From Butyrivibrio sp. (GTDB lineage: Bacteria; Bacillota; Clostridia; Lachnospirales; Lachnospiraceae), in assembly GCA_017446685.1 (NCBI GenBank), contig JAFSQI010000051.1:1-36414 (forward strand): a stretch of 36,414 nucleotides of DNA, given 5' to 3'. The notes below the pieces were generated by a model that made no database searches, was not told where the DNA came from, and worked only from the letters and a program-made list of their open reading frames with translations. Both the position numbers and the translations under genes were made by a program. Positions 1 to 7,697 of this stretch are shown here, in pieces (position 1 is the first letter of the stretch; every line of letters begins with the position of its first letter).

Positions 1-157
1 AACGCTGAAGGCATCTAAGCGTGAAGCCCCCCTCAAGATGAGATATCCCTTACGCAAGTAAGTAAGACCCCTTGAAGAGTACGAGGTTAGATAGGCCCAA
101 GGTGTAAGCATGGTAACGTGTTCAGCTGATGTGTACTAATAGGTCGAGGGCTTATCC
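1..157 (+). rRNA. rrl: 23S ribosomal RNA, 3' end (partial)
   Basis: The first ~157 bases match the conserved 3' terminal part of bacterial 23S rRNA: the segment beginning AACGCTGAAGGCATCTAAG and the closing stretch ACTAATAGGTCGAGGGCTTA are both recognisable. The gene starts before the window. The 3' boundary is placed at the pyrimidine-rich end near 157 by analogy and could be off by a few bases. No protein gene overlaps it. Confidence 0.96.
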
Positions 158-269
158 AAGAAAAGGTGTATAGAGATTGAAGAAGGAAAAGATGGTTCAG
201 TGTTCGGTTTTGAAGATACAATCTTTTGTATTAATCTAATAAAAAAATAAAACAGAGAAAAATATATTT
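158..269. other. Post-23S spacer without 5S rRNA or tRNA
   Basis: The 112 bases between the 23S end and the terminator at 270 contain neither the conserved 5S rRNA core nor a tRNA cloverleaf that I can recognise. The spacer is A-rich and holds the short segment TTCAGTGTTCGGTTTTGAAG, of a kind often seen as an rRNA-processing or spacer motif in clostridia. The operon therefore appears to end after 23S. Confidence 0.6.
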
Positions 270-300
270 AAGTATCATGTGTATGCATGGTACTTTTTTT
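270..300 (+). terminator. Intrinsic terminator of the rRNA operon
   Basis: A 10-bp stem (270-279 with 286-295, one G-U pair) closes a 6-base loop and is followed at once by a run of T up to 300. It lies between the 23S rRNA and the next gene and probably ends the rrn transcript. Confidence 0.85.
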
Positions 301-341
301 GTATAATATATTGAGTAGTATAAAATTATATAGTAAACGAC

Positions 342-357
342 ATAGGCAAATGCCTAT
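342..357. promoter_or_regulatory. 16-bp palindrome upstream of the LytTR regulator
   Basis: ATAGGCA-AA-TGCCTAT is a perfect 7-bp dyad with a 2-base centre. It overlaps a TATAAT-like -10 box at 358-363 by position, lying just upstream of it, and is about 25 bases before the GTG start at 382. This placement suits an operator site. No good -35 box is visible. It does not look like the direct repeats usually bound by LytTR proteins, so the binder is unknown. Confidence 0.4.
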
Positions 358-381
358 TATAATCATAACAAGAGGTTTATT

Positions 382-1107
382 GTGATAAATGTAGCAGTTG
401 TTGATGATGAAAAAGAATATAGAGAGCTTCTGATAGAATATCTGAAGCGCTATGATATGGAGTCGGGGAACAGGCTTTATATCAAAGAGTTTTCAGATGG
501 AAGTGATCTTACTACAGAAATGCTTGATAGAGCAGATTCAGGATATGATATTATTCTTCTGGATGTGGAAATGAAGTTTATGGATGGCATGGAGACTGCC
601 AATATTATTAGAAAACATGATTCGAATGTAAACATTGTTTTTATTACAAATGCGCCACAGTATGCTATCTCCGGATACGAAGTAGGAGCTCTTGAGTATG
701 TACTTAAGCCTATAAATTTCTTTGCTTTTTCACAAACTTTGGATAGGGCTTTAAAGCGGCTAAAAAATAAGGAGCATAAGTTTTTTATCTTGTCAGGAAC
801 CGGATATACATACAGAATTGATCTATATAATTTGGTTTATGTTGAAGTAAAGGGGCATGATCTTCTTTTTCATTTAAAAGACAGGCAGGCTCCGATACAG
901 ATTCGTGCATCACTTAAAAAGATTGAAAAACAGCTTGATAATAGAATGTTTTTTAAATGCAGTCAGGGCTTTTTGGTCAATCTTGAATATGTGGATGAAA
1001 TCCGGGATGGCACTGCTATAGTTGATGGCGTGGAGATACCGGTCACCAGAACTTTGAGGAGAGATTTTATTGATGCCCTCAATGACTATATGAGCGAAGT
1101 TAGGTGA
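382..1107 (+). CDS. LytTR-family response regulator
   Basis: The product is a 241-aa cytoplasmic DNA-binding response regulator. An N-terminal receiver domain (about residues 1-125) has the acidic pair D8-D9, the phospho-acceptor D61 in the ILLDVEM motif and the LKPI lysine motif. A C-terminal LytTR domain (about 135-240) shows the typical YVEVKGHDLLFH and RASLKKIEKQL segments. The start is GTG at 382, chosen because AGAGG lies 6 bases upstream. LytTR regulators normally work with a GHKL histidine kinase; the nearest candidate is at 3537-4850, separated by a MATE gene and an AraC gene. It converges on the MATE gene with a 3-base gap and no visible terminator. Confidence 0.93.
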   Translation: MINVAVVDDEKEYRELLIEYLKRYDMESGNRLYIKEFSDGSDLTTEMLDRADSGYDIILLDVEMKFMDGMETANIIRKHDSNVNIVFITNAPQYAISGYEVGALEYVLKPINFFAFSQTLDRALKRLKNKEHKFFILSGTGYTYRIDLYNLVYVEVKGHDLLFHLKDRQAPIQIRASLKKIEKQLDNRMFFKCSQGFLVNLEYVDEIRDGTAIVDGVEIPVTRTLRRDFIDALNDYMSEVR

Positions 1108-1110
1108 AAA

Positions 1111-2451
1111 TTATTGCAGCATTTTATATTTCCATTTTCCGCCGTAATAGTGAATTACAGGAATAATGCAGCCACATGCCCATGAAAATGGAGTGGATAT
1201 CCATATTGCTGTGGCTCCGAGGAATGGAGCAAATAAATATGAAAAAGCAATTTTTCCGACAAGTTCAGTTATTCCTGCAATCATGCAAACATTCACATCA
1301 CCAGCACCACGGATTACATTTTGATAGCTTTGCATAATTGCACATATTAAATATGCTATTCCAACAATAGAGAGGTATTCTGCGCCTGCAAATAGAGCTT
1401 TGGGGTTAGAATTTCCATCGATAAATATTTTAATTATGTCAAATCTGAATACATAGGCAATTATGGCGATGCTTGCTGCACAAAAGACCATTATAATTCT
1501 TGATTTTTTTAATGCTTCTTTTATTCTATCATAATCCTTTATTCCGATATTTTGTCCTGTGAATACACATAGGGCATTTCCCACCGACAATATAACCTGA
1601 ATAGCCATAGAATCCACCTTGGAGGCAGCAACATATCCTGCCATTACATCTGAACCAAAGGAATTTATGAGTCTTTGAACACTAATTCCACCAAGAGAAA
1701 TCATACATGATTGTAATGTCGATGGAATGGAAGTTTTGATTATAAGTTTTATGTTGCGTGAATCGGGGAGAGGGTATTGTTTTAAACCGTCAAGTAAACC
1801 GCTCTTTAAAGCAGCTAACAGGCATATTATTCCTGATAAAAACTGAGAGATTACAGTTGCATAGGCTGCACCTGCAATTCCAAGATTCAGATTAATTATA
1901 AAGAAAAGATCCAGAATAATATTGACCAGTGAAGAAGCTATAAGTGCAAAGAGTGGAGTTTTTGAATCTCCGACACTTCTAAGTATAGAAGAACCCCAAT
2001 TAAATAACACAACTCCGCCAGCAAATAAAAACATTATTCTGATGTAAGTAAATGAATAATTAAAGACATTTTCAGGTACTTTAGTAAGTTTTAGAAAATA
2101 TCCTGAAAAGCTGTAACCGATTATCGACATAATTACAGCAAGAATTATCATTATATATGTCATTGAGACAATTGTTTTTTTGAGTCGTATATTGTCTTTT
2201 GCACCAAAACACTGGGAAATAATGAGGCCACCACCATTTCCCATTCCAAGAGCAATAGAAAGGGTTAAAAAAGTAATTTGACCGGTAGCACCAACCCCTG
2301 CCAGTGCATCTGCCCCAAGAAATCTGGAAATGATCAGTGCGTCTATTACGGCATATAGTTGCTGAAATATGCTTGAAATCAGCATCGGGATAGCAAAAGT
2401 AATTATGGACTTTGTTATATTTCCTTGTGTCATGTCTTTCATAGAAAACAT
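1111..2451 (-). CDS. MATE-family multidrug efflux transporter
   Basis: This is a polytopic inner-membrane antiporter of the MATE (NorM/DinF-like) family, predicted to export drugs or metabolites using a Na+ or H+ gradient. The sequence shows about 12 hydrophobic segments and the family's N-terminal pattern MTQGNITKSIITFAIPML, followed by GGGLIISQ and an internal second half with the same layout. Length (about 446 aa) is normal. The start is uncertain: the frame is open to 2523, but that upstream part overlaps a palindrome and a likely promoter. ATG at 2451, 2442 or 2433 are the realistic starts, none with a strong ribosome binding site. It is divergent from an AraC gene that may regulate it, an inference from position only. 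Confidence 0.9.
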   Translation of the reverse strand: MFSMKDMTQGNITKSIITFAIPMLISSIFQQLYAVIDALIISRFLGADALAGVGATGQITFLTLSIALGMGNGGGLIISQCFGAKDNIRLKKTIVSMTYIMIILAVIMSIIGYSFSGYFLKLTKVPENVFNYSFTYIRIMFLFAGGVVLFNWGSSILRSVGDSKTPLFALIASSLVNIILDLFFIINLNLGIAGAAYATVISQFLSGIICLLAALKSGLLDGLKQYPLPDSRNIKLIIKTSIPSTLQSCMISLGGISVQRLINSFGSDVMAGYVAASKVDSMAIQVILSVGNALCVFTGQNIGIKDYDRIKEALKKSRIIMVFCAASIAIIAYVFRFDIIKIFIDGNSNPKALFAGAEYLSIVGIAYLICAIMQSYQNVIRGAGDVNVCMIAGITELVGKIAFSYLFAPFLGATAIWISTPFSWACGCIIPVIHYYGGKWKYKMLQ

Positions 2452-2475
2452 TGTAAGATGAGTAGCAAGAAAAAA

Positions 2476-2503
2476 ATTATGATATAATGATTTAAAAATG
2501 CAA
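2476..2503 (-). promoter_or_regulatory. Probable sigma-A promoter of the MATE gene
   Basis: Read on the minus strand, a -35 TTGCAT (2503-2498) and a -10 CATAAT (2481-2476) are separated by 16 bases. Transcription would begin near 2468, just upstream of the ATG at 2451, giving a very short leader. The -35 box sits inside the palindrome at 2498-2520. Confidence 0.5.
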
Positions 2504-2520
2504 AATATCGATATTTGCAT
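2498..2520. promoter_or_regulatory. Operator-like palindrome at the MATE promoter
   Basis: ATGCAAA-A-TATCGATATTTGCAT is a near-perfect palindrome: two 11-bp arms broken only by one extra A on the left side. It overlaps the predicted -35 box of the MATE gene, as expected for a repressor operator. The cognate regulator is not identified. Confidence 0.5.
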
Positions 2521-2605
2521 CAAAAAATAAAGATAAAACTGTATGATATTTTTTAAAAAAACTATTTATGAGGGAATAGGATGATGGTTTAACTTGTATA
2601 AATAG

Positions 2606-2644
2606 GTTGAAGCATATAATAACAAGTTAAAGTATTTAATGACA
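2606..2644. repeat. Tandem 19-nt direct repeat upstream of AraC gene
   Basis: Positions 2606-2624 and 2626-2644 match at 15 of 19 bases with a 20-base period (consensus GTTRAAGYATWTAATRACA). A further inverted pair, AACTTGT (2591-2597) and ACAAGTT (2622-2628), overlaps it. AraC-type regulators commonly bind tandem direct half-sites about two helical turns apart, so this may be an autoregulatory site. That function is inference. Confidence 0.45.
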
Positions 2645-2678
2645 GCATGCTTTAAATATTCTCTGAATGGAAAGAAAA

Positions 2679-3524
2679 ATGAATGATATATTTTTTGCGG
2701 TTAATAACAGAATAATTCCTCAAGTATCTGCTATGGATACATGCACTCATAAGCCTCCGTATGTGCATTTTAAAAGGCATTATCATGAATATATTCTCTA
2801 TCTGATTACGGAGGGCGAGCTTTTTTTACGAGAGGATGGGGAGGAATACCACCTTAAGAAAAATGACTGTATATTACTGGATCCGTCAAGAACTCATATG
2901 GGAATAAAGGCATCAAGTTTTTCTTTTTGCTATTTTCATTTTCTTCCAGGATATGGTGAAAATAAATATAAAGAGGTAAATGAAGATTATGTATTAGGAA
3001 ACGATGAAGTTCTTTTACCAAAATATCATCAATTGGAGAATGAAGAAAATATAGAGTTTTGTCGCGAATTGTGCGGGAAAGTGCATGCACTCTCAATGGT
3101 GACAGATAGCATTAGTAGGCTGAAAGCATCGTCGCTACTACATTTAATAATGCTTATAATAGCGGATGATATCGAAAAATCACAATTTAGGGAAATCAGT
3201 TCCGGAAAGAAGAATAACAGTGTAGTTAATGATTTGAAGTGGTATATACAACAGCATTATATGGAAAAATTTGAATCAGAAGAGATTAGTTTGAATTTTG
3301 GATATAATTACGATCACTTAAACAGAATTTTCAAGGCCGATACAGGAGAAACAATTTATCAGTTTCTTTTAAAAATTCGATGCAAAGAGGCCGGAAAACT
3401 CATTGATACAGGTTATTACAGCAATACAGAAATTGCTTCACGTGTTGGTTTTGGGAGCAGTGAACACTTTTGCAACGCATACAAGAAATATATGGGGTAT
3501 TCTCCAAGACAGAAGGGCAAATAA
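2679..3524 (+). CDS. AraC-family transcriptional regulator with cupin sensor domain
   Basis: This is a cytoplasmic transcription factor of about 281 aa. The N-terminal half has the AraC-type cupin look (HYHEYILYLITEGELFLREDGEEY, here named only as a motif region around residues 35-60) followed by LLDPSRTHMG. The C-terminal ~100 residues contain the two helix-turn-helix units, with the signature IASRVGFGSSEHFCNAYKKYMGYSP partly visible around 255-280. The ORF is open from an ATG at 2667, but ATG 2679 is preferred because GGAAAG precedes it by 4 bases. It lies 12 bases before the GHKL kinase and may be co-transcribed with it. The ligand is probably a small molecule or sugar; I cannot name it. 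Confidence 0.88.
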   Translation: MNDIFFAVNNRIIPQVSAMDTCTHKPPYVHFKRHYHEYILYLITEGELFLREDGEEYHLKKNDCILLDPSRTHMGIKASSFSFCYFHFLPGYGENKYKEVNEDYVLGNDEVLLPKYHQLENEENIEFCRELCGKVHALSMVTDSISRLKASSLLHLIMLIIADDIEKSQFREISSGKKNNSVVNDLKWYIQQHYMEKFESEEISLNFGYNYDHLNRIFKADTGETIYQFLLKIRCKEAGKLIDTGYYSNTEIASRVGFGSSEHFCNAYKKYMGYSPRQKGK

Positions 3525-3536
3525 GCAGGGATAAAT

Positions 3537-4850
3537 ATGAATATAAATTTATATGGAAATATTCCAAGAATATGTACAGCAATTTCAGATTGGGCAGCCT
3601 GTGTATTATTTTTGCAGCATATGAAGCACCGTTTTGAGCTTAAATGGCATATCGTTTTATGTGCATTGTTTCTTCCGGTGATTGTTGCTTATATGCATTT
3701 TACTGACGGATATCATGGCGCCTTATTTAATATTTTTATGTTGGGTTCTGCAGTTCTCATGCTTATCTATATGCGGTTCATGAGTGATTCGAGTATTTAC
3801 AATATTTTTTATTATTGTTCGAGAGCTTTTCTTTTAGCAGGATTTGCTGTATCGCTCTTTTGGCAGGTGTATAGCTTTGTGGCTGCAGGGAATAAGAGTT
3901 TAAAAACATATCCGGCGATGTATATGATCATGGTAATTCATTATATTGTTATCTTTACCATTTTTTATGTGATTGACAAAGGCAATTATGATGAGGCATC
4001 ACTTGTAAATATTAAACCGATGGAGGCTTTTATAAGTGTTTTTTTGGCATATCTGATCTATTTTATTTCAAGTATAGGTTATTCGGGAATTGAGTCGCCT
4101 TTTGGCGGAAGTTCACAGGTTGACAGATTTAATATAAGAACTTTTGTATATCTTGCCGGAGTTGCCATGCAGACTGCTTATCACTATCAGCAACGCGAGT
4201 ATTATGCAGAAAAGCAGAGTATGGAAATGCGCAGTATGCTTCGAATGCAGTACAATAATTATCAGGCGAGTAAAGAGAGTATTGAAATAGTAAATCAAAA
4301 ATATCATGATTTGAAGCATCAGATTGCAGTTTTGAGAGCGCAAAGTGATCCGGATAAAAGAAATGCATATCTTGATAGCATGGAAGAGGAGATAAAGTCG
4401 TATGAAGCTCAAAATAAGACAGGAAATGAAGTTCTTGATATTATACTGACTTCCAAGGCTTTAGTTTGTCAGCGTGAAAAGATTCAAATGTCCGTGGTAG
4501 CTGATGGTAAACTCTTGAATATGATGGATGAGATTGATATCAGTACTATTTTTGGAAATTCTATAGATAATGCGATTGAAAGTGTGCAAAAGATTGAAGA
4601 TATAAATAAGCGGATTATTCAGATCAAATTGTCATTACAAAAAGGGTTCGTGCATATAATCATAGGCAATTGCTATGAAGGTGATATTCAGATGTCCGGC
4701 GGTTTGCCGAAGACCACCAAGAAAAATAAGGAGTATCATGGTTTTGGAGTTAAGGGAATCAGGCAGACTGTCAAAAAATATGATGGCAGTACTACTATAA
4801 AAGCCGAAAACGGATGGTTTGAACTAAGAATCCTTATACCACTCAAATAA
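3537..4850 (+). CDS. GHKL-type sensor histidine kinase
   Basis: This is a 437-aa membrane sensor kinase of the AgrC/VirS-like GHKL class. Six or seven hydrophobic segments fill residues ~10-215. A coiled linker follows, with the phospho-acceptor motif YHDLKHQ (H257), and a GHKL ATPase domain holds an N-box region (FGNSIDNAIES) and a late glycine motif (HGFGVKGI). AGGG sits 6 bases before ATG 3537. Kinases of this class usually phosphorylate LytTR regulators, so the regulator at 382-1107 is the likely partner even though two genes lie between. The canonical order in related genomes is regulator and kinase side by side. It ends at a bidirectional hairpin. Confidence 0.9.
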   Translation: MNINLYGNIPRICTAISDWAACVLFLQHMKHRFELKWHIVLCALFLPVIVAYMHFTDGYHGALFNIFMLGSAVLMLIYMRFMSDSSIYNIFYYCSRAFLLAGFAVSLFWQVYSFVAAGNKSLKTYPAMYMIMVIHYIVIFTIFYVIDKGNYDEASLVNIKPMEAFISVFLAYLIYFISSIGYSGIESPFGGSSQVDRFNIRTFVYLAGVAMQTAYHYQQREYYAEKQSMEMRSMLRMQYNNYQASKESIEIVNQKYHDLKHQIAVLRAQSDPDKRNAYLDSMEEEIKSYEAQNKTGNEVLDIILTSKALVCQREKIQMSVVADGKLLNMMDEIDISTIFGNSIDNAIESVQKIEDINKRIIQIKLSLQKGFVHIIIGNCYEGDIQMSGGLPKTTKKNKEYHGFGVKGIRQTVKKYDGSTTIKAENGWFELRILIPLK

Positions 4851-4852
4851 GA

Positions 4853-4892
4853 AAAACCGAGAGAATCTTAAGAAAGAGTCTCCCGGTTTTTT
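4853..4892. terminator. Bidirectional terminator between kinase and queT genes
   Basis: AAAACCG (4853-4859) pairs with CGGTTTT (4884-4890); inside it GAGA pairs with TCTC after one mismatch. The plus strand continues with a T run, and the A run on the left gives a T run on the minus strand. It can therefore serve both the kinase gene and the convergent transporter gene. Confidence 0.8.
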
Positions 4893-4934
4893 GGTCTTTA
4901 GTGTGGCTTGTTAATATTTAATTGTCCTATGTGT

Positions 4935-5453
4935 TTATACGGTCTGATTTTTAAAGATAACTTCTCTTCTTGGGTTAAGTGCAAAGAGAAGGATCATTCC
5001 GAGGATTCCGCAGGAAATAATTTCGCCGGCGCCAACTGTCAATGTAAAGTAGAGAATTGAACCTGGTATCTGATAAACTTTGCTAAGTACCTGAGGAACA
5101 ACAATCATGTTTGCAACGATAGGAGGAACAGGGCTGAGCCATTTTGCAAGGGTCTGATTATTGACCTTACGACCGATGAAATATGTGCAAACTGCTCCGA
5201 TAAGTGTAGCAAGTGAGCCGAAAACTGTATCAAGGAGCATGCAACCTGTAAGTGTGTTAGAAAGAATGCATCCGATAAAAAGTCCTGGTATTGCTGCGGG
5301 GGTGAAGTAAGGCAGAATAGTAAGTGCCTCTGAGAAACGCACCTGAATTGCATAGTTAGCAAGTCCAAACGCATTTGCAAGTAATGTCAAAACGACATAA
5401 AGTGCTGCTATTGCGGCAGCCTGTGTGATAAATAAAACCTTTGTGTTACGCAT
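4935..5453 (-). CDS. queT: QueT-family queuosine-precursor (preQ1) ECF transporter S component
   Basis: The product is a 172-aa integral membrane substrate-binding (S) component of an ECF transporter for a queuosine precursor, used for tRNA queuosine modification. The diagnostic stretch is AIQVRFSEALTILPYFTPAA near residues 36-55, with five to six hydrophobic segments and the small size normal for S components. The ATPase and T components are not in the window and would be supplied by a shared ECF module. The frame is open to 5495, but ATG 5453 is chosen: AAAGGAG lies 8 bases upstream and the extension would run into the riboswitch. The upstream preQ1-like riboswitch independently supports the substrate assignment. 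Confidence 0.88.
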   Translation of the reverse strand: MRNTKVLFITQAAAIAALYVVLTLLANAFGLANYAIQVRFSEALTILPYFTPAAIPGLFIGCILSNTLTGCMLLDTVFGSLATLIGAVCTYFIGRKVNNQTLAKWLSPVPPIVANMIVVPQVLSKVYQIPGSILYFTLTVGAGEIISCGILGMILLFALNPRREVIFKNQTV

Positions 5454-5460
5454 ATAAAAT

Positions 5461-5504
5461 TCTCCTTTAGTTTTGTTTTGTGTCAGGAAGGTCACGAACT
5501 GACA
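5461..5504 (-). promoter_or_regulatory. Probable class I preQ1 riboswitch in the queT leader
   Basis: On the minus strand a 6-bp stem TGTCAG/CTGACA (5504-5499 with 5486-5481) closes the 12-base loop TTCGTGACCTTC. The A-rich tail CAAAACAAAACTAAAGGAG follows. This matches the class I preQ1 architecture: a short hairpin, an A-rich tail folding into the groove, and a pseudoknot. CCTT in the loop can pair with AAGG of the Shine-Dalgarno sequence, which would block queT translation when ligand is bound. The identification rests on layout and the neighbouring queT gene, not on a covariance search. Confidence 0.75.
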
Positions 5505-5524
5505 TTTTTAGAGCAACGCTCTGT

Positions 5525-5553
5525 ATCATAACACTGATGGTACCTTTTGTAAA
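5525..5553 (-). promoter_or_regulatory. Sigma-A promoter of the queT transcript
   Basis: On the minus strand, TTTACA (5553-5548) and TATGAT (5530-5525) are separated by exactly 17 bases. The transcript would start near 5518 and carry the riboswitch in a leader of about 65 bases. Confidence 0.7.
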
Positions 5554-5631
5554 GGGAATTGCGTACTAAACTGCGCATTTTTTGTGATGTCCGGATGCAG
5601 GATTGAAGAATCAGCAACCCGATGATAACTC

Positions 5632-5660
5632 TTGTATAGGTAAGAAACATACGATATAAT
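5632..5660 (+). promoter_or_regulatory. Sigma-A promoter of the EAL-domain gene
   Basis: TTGTAT (5632-5637) and a consensus TATAAT (5655-5660) are separated by exactly 17 bases. The transcript would start near 5667, about 60 bases before ATG 5727. It is arranged back to back with the queT promoter. Confidence 0.75.
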
Positions 5661-5726
5661 GTTATTTGGATGAGTGGCTATAGGAGTAAACAGATGCGTA
5701 GTTATCGCACATAGAGGATAATTAGA

Positions 5727-7652
5727 ATGACATATGATAATTTTTTCCACATGGCATTTTATTGTGCAGCTCTTTTGGTATGCCTTACTACTTTTATATT
5801 TACAAAGGTTCAAAAGAGAATAGGTTTGCCACAAAATCGTTATTTCTTGATGATGAATTATTTTGTGTTTTTTAATGCGCTGACCTGCTTTCTGAATGAG
5901 ATTTTCGACGCATACAAGCATTCATTTAAAGTTTTCTATTGGCTTCTGCTAATTTCCCAGTTCTTGTATTTTCTTATACATATTGCGTTACCGGCGGTAT
6001 TATTCAATTACGTAACACTTGTTACTGAAACTATTACATTTAGGGCTAAAAGCATAAAATTTGTGACAAGTATTCCTCTGATAATTGCTTTATTTCTTGT
6101 TATTACAAATCCTCTAACACGATTTGTGTACTATTATGACGAAAATTTAAATTTTCATAGAAACTGGGCAGAAATTCTTATATATCTTATTGCACTTGGG
6201 TACGTTGTCTTTGCCTTCGCAAATCTTATGGCTTCCTGGAATGCGTTGAGAAAACGAAATCGCTGGTCGCTTATATATTTGTTCGTTATTACCATTATTG
6301 GACTTGTGGCACAGTATTTTTTCATAGGGATAAAAAGTGAGCTGTTCTGTGAATCACTGGCACTTGTTGGTATTATGCTGTCTGTAGAAAATGAATATGA
6401 CAGATTGGATCCGGAAATAGGTGTGTACAACAGAAATGCGCTTAAAATGGATATGGAACATCTTTTGACGCAGAAATATGTAGTAAGTGTTATCTGGCTC
6501 AAAATCACCAATATAGATGTTATTAGCAGGATTACAGGTATTTATAGCGGCGACGAGATTATCAGAGAAGTTTCTGATTATTTGAAGACGATTGTACCAA
6601 GTTACACTATTTACCGTACAGATAATAATACTGTGGCAATTTTGGTCAGGCAGGATAAATTACATACGGGAAATAACGATCCTCTTAGAATTTCAGAAAT
6701 TATAAACGAACGTTTCAAATATGACTGGGTGGTCAGAGGTGTTCCGATAAAGCTTTCCCCGGCGATAGCATTTGCGGATGTTCCAACTCATATACAGACG
6801 TTAAAAGAACTATTATATATGGTAGACAGCCCGATGCCGGATGATATTGCGGGATCAGTACTTACGGCTAATGATCTTGAGTTTCTTATTAGGCGTGCAG
6901 CAGTTGAATCTTCAGTATCCAATGGACTTAGCGAAAAGAAATTTGAAGTGTATTATCAGCCGACGCATTGTACAGGCGGACTTAAAATCCATGGTGCTGA
7001 AGCACTTATAAGACTTCATGATGATAAACTGGGAATGATTTTTCCGGATGAATTTATCCCGATTGCGGAGCAGACTGGAAATATCGATGATATTGACGAT
7101 TTTGTTCTGGCGGAGGTTTGCGCTTTTATAAAAAGCGGTGAACCGGCAAAGCTTGGAATGGATTGTATTAACGTCAATCTTTCTGTTATACAATGCATGC
7201 GCGATGATTTTGTTAAGCATATACTCGACATAGTTGAAAGCTTTGATATACCTAAATCATTTATTAATTTTGAAATCACCGAATCGGTTGCTGCCAGTGA
7301 TTATGAGTTTTTGAATACTACAATCAGTGATCTTAAGAAAAACGGTTTTCAGTTCTCTATGGACGATTATGGTACGGGATATTCGAATATGCACTCACTT
7401 TTTTCACTTGATTTCGATATTGTTAAGATAGATAAAAGTATTTTGTGGGATGCAGAAAATAGTGAGAGAGGGCAGATTATCCTTGAAAGCTGTGTTCATA
7501 TGATAAAACAAATGAAAAGAAAGATACTTGTCGAGGGTGTAGAAACCAGAAAACAAGTGGAAAAACTGGAAAAACTAGGTGTTGATTATCTTCAAGGGTA
7601 TTATTTTTCAAAGCCTATAACAAAAAGAGAAATTCTTGCTTATGGTAAATAA
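5727..7652 (+). CDS. Membrane GGDEF(degenerate)-EAL cyclic-di-GMP phosphodiesterase
   Basis: This 641-aa membrane protein is predicted to hydrolyse cyclic di-GMP. About seven hydrophobic segments fill residues 8-215. A GGDEF-fold domain (about 225-370) follows in which the active-site loop reads TDNNT instead of GGDEF, so it should not synthesise c-di-GMP and may only be regulatory. The EAL domain (about 390-640) keeps the key residues: E425 in EALIR, the N in NVNLS, E in NFEITES, D546-D547 in DDYGTGYS, K567 in KIDKS and E606 in VEGVE, followed by LQGYYFSKP. It should therefore be catalytically active. AGAGGA lies 8 bases before the ATG. The next gene begins 45 bases downstream and is likely co-transcribed. 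Confidence 0.92.
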   Translation: MTYDNFFHMAFYCAALLVCLTTFIFTKVQKRIGLPQNRYFLMMNYFVFFNALTCFLNEIFDAYKHSFKVFYWLLLISQFLYFLIHIALPAVLFNYVTLVTETITFRAKSIKFVTSIPLIIALFLVITNPLTRFVYYYDENLNFHRNWAEILIYLIALGYVVFAFANLMASWNALRKRNRWSLIYLFVITIIGLVAQYFFIGIKSELFCESLALVGIMLSVENEYDRLDPEIGVYNRNALKMDMEHLLTQKYVVSVIWLKITNIDVISRITGIYSGDEIIREVSDYLKTIVPSYTIYRTDNNTVAILVRQDKLHTGNNDPLRISEIINERFKYDWVVRGVPIKLSPAIAFADVPTHIQTLKELLYMVDSPMPDDIAGSVLTANDLEFLIRRAAVESSVSNGLSEKKFEVYYQPTHCTGGLKIHGAEALIRLHDDKLGMIFPDEFIPIAEQTGNIDDIDDFVLAEVCAFIKSGEPAKLGMDCINVNLSVIQCMRDDFVKHILDIVESFDIPKSFINFEITESVAASDYEFLNTTISDLKKNGFQFSMDDYGTGYSNMHSLFSLDFDIVKIDKSILWDAENSERGQIILESCVHMIKQMKRKILVEGVETRKQVEKLEKLGVDYLQGYYFSKPITKREILAYGK

Positions 7653-7697
7653 AGATTGCGTGAATCAGTCGATGTTTACTATGGAATTGGAGGATCA

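Noticed and set aside
158-269. A 5S rRNA or tRNA behind 23S
   Set aside because: No conserved 5S core or cloverleaf could be read on either strand.
5554-5726. A c-di-GMP riboswitch in the leader of the EAL gene
   Set aside because: The conserved GEMM core and tetraloop pattern are absent; the leader from the predicted start is only about 60 bases.
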